Below, piece after piece: positions 1 through 12,100 of a stretch of 42,906 bases of DNA. Each line of letters begins with the position of its first letter. The stretch's first letter is position 1. Both the position numbers and the translations under genes were made by a program. The notes beneath the pieces are model-generated. The model did not search any database. It was not told where the DNA came from and worked only from the letters and a program-made list of their open reading frames with translations. This DNA is from Apostichopus parvimensis (taxonomy: Eukaryota > Echinodermata > Holothuroidea > Aspidochirotida > Stichopodidae), in the NCBI GenBank assembly GCA_000934455.1, contig KN882318.1, forward strand, positions 42,206 through 85,111. The letters run 5' to 3'.

Positions 1-106
1 TACTCTACTATATAGGCATACTATGTCACATATACTGTATCAGTATACTTTTTACTATATAAGTATACTACATTAACAATAAGAGCAAACCTTCTTTTAC
101 CTTCAG

Positions 107-197
107 AATCAGAGGTGAAGAAACCAGAGCAGTTCATTGAGCTCACGTCCCCCTACGTGAACTACAAAGTCAGCCCGATACCAATACCCACTGAAAC
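107..197 (+). CDS. ADGB: ADGB exon 1 of the window
   Basis: Acceptor ttaccttcag, donor gtaagt. Encodes SEVKKPEQFIELTSPYVNYK followed by VSPIPIPTET (residues 1-30 of the visible protein). It is the tail of the region that follows the calpain-like domain. It starts two bases into a split codon and ends with two bases of the next. Confidence 0.88.
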
Positions 198-3100
198 GTA
201 AGTATGATTACCTAGGTCCTGTTACCAGATCAAAATTTTACTATGCTTATAATTGCTAAACCTTTGTGGAATTATCTTACAGGAGGTTCAGATCCCCTTC
301 CCCCTCCCCCCTTGAAATAATTTCAAAATGTTGAGTTGAGTGCGGTCTCCTTAAATGTCCCAGTAATTAATATTTCTCTCAGACTGGTCATAAAAGAGGT
401 CTAAAAGACTCTTTCGTTATTACCAAATTTAGCCTTGTAGCATATTTTATGAGAGAAATTTAATGACCTACGTAGATAATCTGTATCATCCAGTTTGTGC
501 CCCAAAATCAAATAATGGAAAGTTACCTTCAAACTTCAATAAGTAGTTAAAGTACATATCTTTGAAATGTTTTAATGTCATTTAGATGTTTTAAAATGTG
601 TAATTATTTTCCCCCCATGTCTGTGAATAATGTGGTGTATTTAGTACCGTCATTAATGTACCTTTAAAATATAAAATGTTAGATAAAGGAAAGGCAAAGG
701 TCTCTCGAAATTGCAATATAAAAAATTCTGCATTGATTTAGTTTTCATAACATGTTCCATTGTTGAAACATTGTGTAACTTTATCCATTGTTTTATGACC
801 TTTTTACTAATCTTCCCAGTAAAAGACCCAAATCCTCGCTTTCAAGAGGAGGGTCTAGACCAAGCACTGCTGTGATGAACGAAATTTCCGAAGTGGACGA
901 AAATGCAAATGAGGCAGAAGAGGAAGACAAAGAGAAAACCGAGGACGTACCGAAGGAATCTATGGAGACTCAGGTGAGCGATATTAAAGGAGGGGGGTGT
1001 GTAACATGTTGTCAATACATTATGTAACTGTGTTCATCTCCAACAAAACTTTTGAACAAACTCTGAAGCAGCAACCATCTAGACTACAGATGTGCAAAGT
1101 GCAAGCCTAGGGCCACCATGAGAGAAATAATTATGTAATATATCAAGTAATAAATTTCCCCCTTTTCTCGGAGAGAGTTGAAACAAACTTAAGTGTCACC
1201 CCGCCTGTGGACTGGATAAAAAAAAATTCACTGCAGCTTGCAAAATATATTTCATACCTACCACTGATTTCGACAATTCTTTACAAAGTGCGAGCTGGTG
1301 TGTTTTTAAAATGATACTTTGAACCCAAATGTGCATGCACCCATTTCTCAGGCGACCCTCACGTTTGTCTCTTTCCTTTCCGTAACAGAAACCGTTGGAT
1401 TTGTTATCGCCCCCAGTTACTGCTAATTCATCTCCTAGAGAAAGACGCAAGTCGGCACAATCCAGACGTGAAAAGAGTGCTGGCAAATCGGAGAAATCTG
1501 ATAAGGCCGAGGTACGAATAAATGTTTTGTAATCAGAAAGAATTTTTATTAGCTCATACCAGCATGCTGGTGTGAGCTATTGTTACAGTGCGGCGTCTAT
1601 CATTCTATCACTCTATCACTCTATCCGTCAACAATTGGTAAAACCGCTCCCACTCGCACAGTGTTTGATGGAATTTCATGAAATTTGGACACAAGGACCA
1701 TTGGGTATAGGGCCATCAGAGATGGTCCGAAATTTGGGGTCAAAGGTCACCTGTGGGCCGTAATGGGCCATTTTCTGGAAATACGCAAAATGCTTCTTCT
1801 CCTACAGATTCGATGGTACAATGTTGAGGGTTTGTCACGATAGTACTATGGAAGTGTTACCTTCAGGGTGTTCATGAATTTGAGATCAAAGATCAACTAG
1901 GGGTCTTTTGTGGCCCGGGCTGCGGCCCTATATTTTCAAATTGCTTCCGTTCGTACAGTGTATGGCCAGTTATAATGAAACTTGGTCACAACGTTCCTCG
2001 GGATGAGGGTTACGAGGGGTGTTCGGAAAATTGAGGTCAAATGTCATTTAGGGGGTCATCGGGGGTCATTCTGTGTAATATTTTCAAATATCTCATTCTC
2101 CTCAAGATTTTGATGGATCATATTCAAAGTTGAACTGATGATAGTTGGATTGTGTATGAATAAGGTGATGCCGAATAATTTTTGGTCAAAAGTTAATTAA
2201 TTACAATTAATCCCCATTGTTTAAAAAAATTTGAGCCTTCACCTTTTTCCAAAGCTCCTTTAATTTGTCTCCCAGTCTCTGCAGTGTTTGTTTACATTTG
2301 TGGTTAAGCTCTGCAGAGGCTGTTAGTGGAATTAAAGCAAGATTGGGAGTTGTTATTAACTGTTGAACTGTAAGCATGAGAGCCCTATAGCCAATCAGCA
2401 CTTGCCGATTCTTAGAAGTCTTTGAGCCTGAGGTAGTAGGCAGCCAGCCAAAATTTTGGGAAGGAGTGCTTGTGAAGTTATGTCTGCTCAGGTAGAGGGG
2501 AGAAAGTTCAGTGGTATTGTTTGAGAGAGTGGGTAAAATAGGATTTAAAGGGGAAAAATAGGAATTATAGCCAGTGGTGGGCCATAAAGTTTTGTGGGCC
2601 CTACATTTTTAAGCTCAAATAGGTATGAGCTTCTGCACCATTGGTGCTCTAGTTATTTTCCTAATCAAATAGTAATGGAATGGGAGGGGGGTGGACAGGA
2701 GATGGGTAAATACCTAAGAAAGTAGTTTCCTTTTGTGTAAATTTTTCAATACAATAGTCACTCTAAGGCCCCTCCCTCTCCTGACCCCCCTCCCCATTGC
2801 ATTGCTGTTCTTCCATCTTAGGCAAGGTACCAATGTGAAGGCCTTCCAGTTCAAGTCTATAGGTGGGCCTTTATAAGTTTATAGTAAGTCTATAGGTGGG
2901 CCTTTTGATCATGTAGGCCTCCAAACTTTAAACAAGTATGATGGATGAGAGCATTCCTATCAACACCTTTTTATTTATTTATTAATTCGTTTATTTATTT
3001 ATTTTGTTGTTGTTTCATATCAGATGCTTAACTTGTGTCAGTGACGTGCTTGCTTGTATCCTTTTTAAGAAATTCAATGTCCTTGTCAAAAAGTATACTA

Positions 3101-6100
3101 ATTTATTGTTCTATAGTTTATTTTCATGCAATAATTTTGACGTATAATAAAATGTTTATTGAAATTTTAATTTTTATATTTAGGATAAAAGCACCAGCCC
3201 AGCACCAAAGAAATCAGCTAAGAAGGGAAAGGGTGGTGCACCACTAGTGGATAAATCTGCAGAGGGCGGCAAGGGAAAAGGAAAAGGTGAAGCTAAGGAG
3301 AAAGATCTTGAGAAAGGGAATAAAGGTAAGGGACAAAAGGAGGGAACGGTCTTCCCTTGTCACACTGTGGGTCGTTTCTGACTGCATTGATGTGTACGGT
3401 GGTTTACAGTGGTAACTCTTTGGAGTAAATGTTTACACTTTGCCTTCTGTCTGTCTGTCTGTCTGTCTGTCTGTGTTCTGGCTTCTGGTGATCTTACAAA
3501 CCTGGACATTTCATGTAAGGTGTGAGGAGTACTTACGTTTGAGGATAAAGGCTGAGGGTAGGGAGTTGGAAGGGGAAGGGGAGGGGGGGCAAGGGTAGTT
3601 GGGACGTATGTGGGATCATATTAATCTTCACGTATTGAATAAATATATAGAGGAACGTTTGCCTTAAGCCAGTCCATGGACCATCAGACTGAATCTAATC
3701 ATCAAAAAGACCGACAAAAGTTTTAACGGGTCGATCGTGGAAGTTCTGAACTAATTTTTTTATCAGAAGGTGTGGGAAGCAGGGCAATGTTATATGTTGC
3801 GTCTTGTGCTGATTGCAAGTCATACCATACTTGTACATAGTAGCTTAGTTTACATTTTTGTTACACATGACAATTGAACAACACTTAATTTCACTGCATG
3901 GGTCATCTTTCCGAATTACCTTTTATTTATGTTATTTTATTGCTTTTTGTGAGTTGTAGTTTGGTCATTGTTCAGATAGGGTAAGGTAGGGGTCAGAGAT
4001 GGGGTCAGAGATGCATGTCATTTCATATGTAGGAATGTTCTCTTCTTCCTTTTCTTCTTCTTCTTCTGTTGGCTTCATCTTTTCGTCTCTTACATTCTCC
4101 CTATTTCAGTTCCATAACCCTCTCTTATTTTGGTAACCCTTTACTGTATCATATTGTCAAAATCTATCATACAGTATGTAGTTGCATATTTAAAAAGCGA
4201 TGCATGTACATGGCATAAAACCATTTTCTTTCCATGAAATTATCTCATTTTGCCTGAGTAGCAAAGTATAAAATATGAAAGAAAACGAAATCAGTGCTTC
4301 TGAAATGGTTTTCTATCAAAATAAAGTCAAAAGAAGTAAATTTGGACAAGTAGCAAAGTATGAAATATGAAGAAGAAAAGTCAGTGCTACTGAAATGGTT
4401 TTCAATCAAAATAGAGTCAAAGAGTAGTAAATTTGGACAATAATGCATTACTAGGAAAAATGTATGTTCTGTACTCCACATCCTGTATCTTTCAGTTTTG
4501 TTCACATTGCACCATGTTCATTTCAAACCCATAATGAAAGAGGGGGGGGCTTGAACAGTACCCCCCCCCCTAAGCTTTGTTTTCATTGTACATGCTCCCC
4601 CATATAATATAATGGAGGTAACATTTGAATACCAGTTCATACCTTTCTTCCCTTGGCTTTGTTTATAAGGCACCGTGCTTCCTATGAATTTCAGCCCACA
4701 CCCTTCTTCCCCCTTCTTGCTCCTCACACATCTTGCTCATTTAAACCTAGATAAATGAAGGAGATAAGATTTGAAAACTTCCCCGTACCCTTCATATATG
4801 TATGAATCGATCAAACCAGGCTCCTATGCCAATTGTCTGAAATAAAAAAAGATAAAAAAAAAGGAAAGGATTTTTTTGTTGAAAGCTACCCCACACCCTT
4901 CATTTTCCATCTGCTACTCATATCAGCATCATCATTGTCATCATTATCCCTATCCTAGACTCCACCCTCAAGCCAACAGAAGGAGATGATGCGGTCTCCA
5001 TGACAACCGATGTTGTTTCTCGTTCAGGAATCGGAGAGGACGGATTGCCCGACGGGGAAACCCAGCCTGAGATCGTCATTGATAGAAAGGACTCGGAACC
5101 GATGAAGAAAGATATCTGGATGGATTTTGAAGATTTCTGTAAATGTTTCAAGTGAGTCTGATTCTAGAAGAATACTTTTATGTTCTATTTAGCATTCATC
5201 CATTTCTTTCCCTTTGTCAAAATTGAAAATTTATAAAGCTATATCGTAAATCATTCCTACCAGCTCCAAAATGGAAATTCTCTATTTGCAGTGACCTCAG
5301 ATGTACACAGAACTTGAGTAAAAGTAACGGGATGTTGAAGATGTGAAGATAATTATCCCACACCCAATGTTGATCTCCCCTGGTGGAATTGCACTTAATT
5401 GTGGAGTCCGTCAATATATTTGTCAATTAATTATTTATCATTTTCTCTTTACATATTTCTCTTCATTTTCAGGACCTTGTACATTTTCCATAAACCTAAC
5501 ACATACCCCACCAACCACAAGTATTCTGACCTGAAGGTAAGATAAAATACTTGTTATAATGTTGCTTGTGATACTAAGTTGTGATTTAAATTCAAGTTGC
5601 TCATTCACACTAATTATGTAATAAGTTGCAACAAGTACTATTTTGATGAAAATTTTATTTATTTAATATTTAGATATATGGTTTGGTATCTTTTTTAATT
5701 TTTCCAATTCCTTTTTTACATATCTTTTGTGAAGATAAGTTCAAATATACAAGTGAAGAAAAAAACTATATAAGTGAAGGAAAATACAGTTTTCCAATAA
5801 AAAAATAGGATAAACAAAGCACCTTCTTTTTGCTAATTTTTTGTTCGCTCTGCCGTTTTTTGTTTTCACTTATTGCTGCGATGACAGAAATTGGAGAATA
5901 TGGTGTGGACAAAACAGCAGGTTTGTGCAGATACAATGTGTAACCCATGTGTGCCCCCCCCCTTCCCCCCCATGAAATATACTAAACTTTTGTTTAAAAC
6001 TGATCCCACTGTGTTTTGATGTAACTGAACGTTTTATTTCTCTATATCTGCACGTGTGTCACCACGTTTGTATTGTTTAATAACTTGTTGATCTTTTTTG

Positions 6101-9100
6101 ATGTATTTGACTTTGTTTAATGTTGATTTGGCACAGTTGCCCTTTTCCCTTGTTATTAGCAAAATTAATTTGCTTGCTGTTACATGTCACATTTACTTGA
6201 AAGCAGCTGGATGTGCTTGTGACATCTCTCGTCACATGTCACATGCTTGTGACATGTGACGAGAGATGTCACAAGCACATCACATGCTTGTGACATGTGC
6301 TTGTGACATGCTTGTGACATGTGCTTGTGACACCTCTCGTACTTAAGCTACAACAGTATAAACATTCATGTTATTTACATTCAAAACAAGCCTCAAGGTC
6401 TTCATATCAAGGCCTGTATTTCTGACCCACATACTCATATAGTCTACTTTGCAAAAAAAAAAAAGAGTTTGGGTAATACATTTATTGTTGAAATCGGACA
6501 TTGCTAAACACCATGCAGTTGTACCTTTCTGAGCAAGAACAGCAGGGGTTCCCAATAGTTAGCACGGAGGCCATATCCAACCTTGGGAGAATATCAATTA
6601 TTAAACATAATCTTGCGCTCACAAGGCAGGTAGGCCCTCAAGGGCTCTAGCTTTGAGCACCCGGCCACATGCAGGCGCATAGCGAAGGGGGGCGAAGGGG
6701 TGACTGCCCCCCCTTGAGCAATTTTTTTATTACATGTTTTTATGATATCGCTAGTAACTTCAAAATAGAAAATGCTTAGATGCAACTGAAAAGGCCTGGA
6801 AGTGCCATTTCCAGCGATCTGGGAGGCATTTTCGGCCAAAATTTTCTAGTACATTTCGCGCCAACTCATGGTGGTGCTACGCTTAGATAGTTCCAGTGAC
6901 GAATCTACGGCTCTAATAGTTTGCCTACACGTTCGCCCCTCCCTCAGCAAATTCCTCGCTAAATGCCTGGCCAAATGCTCCAACGAATGTTACCCTCTCT
7001 GAACGGTTAATTGGGGAACCCTCGATGTACAGGATATACACAGAACATTGGAAACTTTGTCACTCCAGTGAACTTGTTAGATTTGTTTCTCATTTTTAGC
7101 ACTGTTCTTACTATTTGTTCTTCTCCTGCTTCTTCCTCCCCCGTCTCTCTCTCTCTCTCTCTCTTCTCTAATAGTCGGCTCCTGCTCGTGTGAAGCACAG
7201 TGTCACCGTAGAATCTCTCCTCGAAGCTGTAGGTTAATTCACCCTTCTCGCTATTAAACACCAAACCCATCTTTCACAACTACTCATGCTTTTACTTTCA
7301 TTACTTTACTAACAATTTTATGGAGACCAGAAACGGTTACAGCATTTACTATCTTGTTTGGCAATTTTTTTGATAGCTCTGTACCTTTTCCTGTTTTCTT
7401 TTTTTGGAGGGGAGAGGCAAGGGGTTGCTTTTGGGGGCAAGAGGAAGGGGTTGTGTTTTTTGGGGAAGGGGTTGTGGGTTTTTTCTACATCATACCACAT
7501 CAGCATCAATGGAAAACAGATAAACATTTTTTTTTACTAGAGTAACTTTGTAAAGGGATTTTTGTTTTTTTGATTCTCTGTTTCAAGAAAAGTAGGTGTT
7601 ATTACTTTTGGATATTACTATCATCTTTTTTAAAAGTGTAAATAGCTTTTAGCCTACATTTTATGACAGCATCATCTGTATTTTACATGATTTCAGGTGA
7701 GCCAACCAACTGGAAGCAAAAGATCGGCTGCCCCAGGGGGTCCCTTCCCAAGTGCTTCCATTACTGCACAGACACCAGCAAGAATACCCTTCAGCCCTTC
7801 GCCTCAGTATCATGTGAGTGTCACCAAATAACGAGGGGTGCAAGGGTTAACTTGAATACCTCAATTGCTTTATCAAATAAGTAATTTACAAAAGTTCAAA
7901 TTTCTAAACTTTCTTTATGCTGATTGATAAAAGTTCTTGTATGAAATAGTGTTGCTTGGTAGCAAGTCGAAATGCATTAACTGTACTGTTTGAAAATTTG
8001 TAACTATTTAAAGTAACAAAAGATTTTATTTCATCGCATATTTTGATGAAGTTAGTATTAAAAGTTGTATTTTGCAAAGTAAAATTGTTTGAAGAACTGG
8101 TTTGATTGAACTGACTTGAATGAATTGGTTGAATTGATTGATTGAACTTTTTTATATTGTGATATAAAGCAACTTCTTTCATTCGATTGTACTTAATATT
8201 TTTCTTCTTATTCCGTTTCTTTTACTTTCATTTCTTTCCGAGTCAGAGTTCGACTGAAGACAGACCCCAACAGTACTTGTGTATCCTTTCACCTAAAATC
8301 AAATCTATATCAACTTAAAGGTTAAGCCAAAGTACTTTCTCTTATTTCAATATTCCAACTGTGCATGTGTATTGTCATAACCCTGGATCATGTAGAGTAG
8401 TACAGACTCACAGCAGATATCACACTTAAGTACACTTAAGTACTGTTCCAAGCACCAAAGGAGAAGAAACAAATTCAGACAGGATTTAGTCTTAAGTCTC
8501 ACTGTCTTTGTGAGTCATTGCTTGTACAAAAAGGGTTATGTATAAATGTATATATGTATGTGTTTTAGATCCTCCTGCAAGCAGGAACTCGCGAAGAAGC
8601 CATCATTGGCTTATCAAAGCCGCAAGCTGACCGAAGTCAGTCTCTTAGATTCATATTTAACGTCCATGATTATGAATTGTCAATTTTCAAGAACATTGTT
8701 ACTGGACGACAGACATTAATCTTGGAGTGACTCGAACTGGTTATCAGACCATCATTCTAACAGTGGTTTAGTCAGAGGGGGAGGGGAGGGGGGCAAGTGC
8801 ACCCTACAGATATGAAATGTTCGGGAACGAAACGGACAGCAAAACAAAAAATTGGCAAATAAGAAATAAATAGTCATGATATGTAATATACTGTATTGGT
8901 TACTTGCCTTAGTAGCATGGTGTGATATGCTTCTCAGGTTTTCTTCGTTAGCCATATTAAGCATAGAAGGAGGATTGCAAACTTCTTTGTGTCGTATGGA
9001 ACTTGATTGTCGTCTTAAATGTTGATTTGACTTATCCTGTCTATTGTATTATCTGTATATGCCCACATTTTTACATATTATATATTTACATTTGATATCC

Positions 9101-12100
9101 GTTTTATTGTTTTGTTAGTGCGAGTACACAAATTTCCTTTTTGGAGAAATAAAGTTTTCTTACTTACTTAATGAAAACACATCAGCTGAATGTGAGTGAA
9201 TATAGAGATATGCAATACCTACCCACATGTACTATTAGCTATTGGTAAAAGTATGATATCATTCATATATACAGGGTCATAGCCACTGGGAGCATGGCAA
9301 CACATTCCTCCTTCACTCCCCATAAATATGATTCCAAACGGCTTAAATTTTATAACACATCCATAAAAGATCCTATACACAACTGTAGTTAAACTGAAGG
9401 AAATTTTTGCACCATTGTGCATCTAAGCCCCTTCCTGAAACAAAAACTTTCTTAAAGGGGACATGTCACCTCCTTTTAGACTTCTAACCAAATTGTAAGT
9501 TAGTGACATTTTTGTTTCTCTCCCCCCCCCCCACCCCACAGGCTAAAATTTGAATTCATATCAAGAGGGTAGAGCCTTCATGTTGTCACAAAAAGGCATA
9601 TCAATACAAGCATTAATTAACCTTAATTTCCCTGACTCTTGAAATGTGGATGAAACTTTGGCTCTGCCTCATCTCAACACGAAAGCTAGGTACTGCCTGG
9701 GCTCTAGGCTCCATTAAAGGTAGTCAGTATGTGCCCCAAATTATAGCATGCTATAAATTGCTAGTAATTTTCAAAAAACACTTTCCTGGAGGTCTTTACT
9801 CTCCTGAAATTGTCCTCAGACATTTTAAATGAACACACAAGATGTTTGAATGTCCCAGCGAGGTAAATTTTCTTCCAGGGTAATAACAAAAATAGTTTAA
9901 GAATTTTGACCAAAGCTGACCATATTTGAAAATCTGGCATATTTGGGGCCAATACAGCATACCTTTAAGCTCACATATTAGACTTTAACTTTCCTTAATG
10001 TGGTGTCTCAGTCGTTGATAACCTTGAGTCATCTGAAATAATTGTGTCCTACTCATCCCTGTCTCGCTGGTTTGATCCGCCGAGCACCGAACCTCCAAAG
10101 ACGTCTCACAGTCACAGGGATAAACAAGAGAAACAAAAGGACAATGAGTCCATCGCTGGGTCCAGCAGCATTGCTGAAGGTGAGGATGATTTGATTGTCT
10201 GAAATGGGCATTATGAGTAGTTATTCGTTGATATTTCCAATTTATTTATTTATTTTTTTTAACTACTAAATCTCAGCTTTTTTCACACATTTCCACATTC
10301 ATATTTGTTATTTTTATCAATAAATTCGGAAACCTTTGAACGAAACCAACCAACAAAGAAGAGTTAGTCACATTCATTGCAGAGAACATAAGTCTCCTTC
10401 ATTCCATCATTTTTTATTACAATGAGATTCATATAATTTAGTTCAGTCTCATAGATCTCCATTCATCATTACAAAGAATGACTGGCATTAAACCTAATGC
10501 CAAACTGCACACACCACTGATCCTATCCAGTCCTATCAGGTAACAGAGAGTCTTTGGTGGTTTACATAGATGAACAGTCTTGTAAATATCCAACCTGGGT
10601 TTATCTGGCATAGTGGAATGGGATGTAGTGATGGTTTGATGGTAGGAAAGTTGTGGTGAAAAGACAAATTCCACCCCTCCCCCATTGTGGGTAATTGACA
10701 TATTGTAGTGGGATGTAGTAATGGTTTGAATGTTGGGGGAGGGGGATGGGATGTAGTAATGGTTTGAATGTTGGGGGAGGGGGAGGGGGGTGTTATGGTG
10801 AAAAAAATTACATGTTTAGGAAACTGTCATGCTTAGAGCTTGTTTTGAAATGGAAAGTGTTCAATCCAAATTATGATACCTCTCTGCGGTTTGATGCCTG
10901 ATCCCTGCCTTTGTTTGAAGAAACATCAGATAAAGAGGTTACCCAGCTGCTGTGCTGTGACTTTGACATTAACAGCAACAGTATCTATTTATTTTATTTT
11001 TGTTTAGCTCCTGTAACCAAACCGCCGGACCTGCCAATCACACCGGTGCCACCCGGTCTGTTGGTAGCTGAGCCTTACTCCTGGAAGAGTTTGGTGGTGG
11101 GACAGCCTCTGTTAAGAATCAGGACCACCTCAACAAAAGTGGCTGCCTTGACGTTACCACCAGGGTTAGTTGTTCTCATCATCACTTTGTTGATTCCAGG
11201 GAACGATTTGTTTGAAAATAACGTATATAACGTTACTTTTTTGTACGAAATTCAGAGTTGATAGATCTCCATACCCTTTATTTTCAGACGTCACGTCCTA
11301 CGATTCATGATGACAGCACCGATGGGGTACCACATCCATCTCTGTTCGCGTGTGCCGTTTGTCTTTGGTGATGAAGAGACTGTGATGCAACATCTAACAA
11401 AGGTATACATTGCCAAAACCTCCCTCCCTCTCTACTTTAGCTGATAATGGACAGGTTTCATATTAGAATTGTCTGCAATTGTCTGCTCATATTTTGATTA
11501 GTAGTACTTTGATGTAAACATTACTTGAGTGATGCAACATCTAACAAAGGTTAACATTGCCAAAACCTCCCTCCCTCTCTGTTTGAGCTGATATTTTGGA
11601 CAGGTTTCATAGAATTGTCTGCCAATGTCTGCTCATATTTTGATAAGTAGTACTTTGATGTAAACATTACTTGAGTGATGCAACATCTAACAAAGGTATC
11701 CATTGACAAAACCTCCCTCCCTCTCTGTTGTAGCTGATGTTGGACAGGTTTCATAGAATTGTCTGTCAATGTCTGCTCATATTTTGATAGTACTTTGATG
11801 ATGTAATACTTAGTTGAGGGATTTATGTATGCGGGCTTGTGAGTGTATTCTTCTATTTTTGTGAGTGTGTGGGGGTTTAAATTTCCATCTGGTTTTCCAC
11901 TTATATGGTTGAATAAATGTCAATTTAAACTAACTGCCTTCAATGTTGACTGTCATTCATAATAATCACTATAACATTGTTTGTGGGTGTGTGTATCTGT
12001 ATTTGTGTATGTAGGTTTCAGGGAAAATTTTTTCCAGTATCGCATCTCAAAATGCTATGCAGAATGGTCAGGTTGCTGTACAAGTGTAATGGTGTATAGC

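Noticed and set aside
6210-6335. CRISPR-like array
   Set aside because: Repeats are tandem and palindromic without unique spacers, and the setting is a eukaryotic intron.
8566-8640. Possible extra ADGB exon after a ttttag acceptor
   Set aside because: It would break the exact YL-FVDNL join between exons 9 and 10, and it has no good donor.
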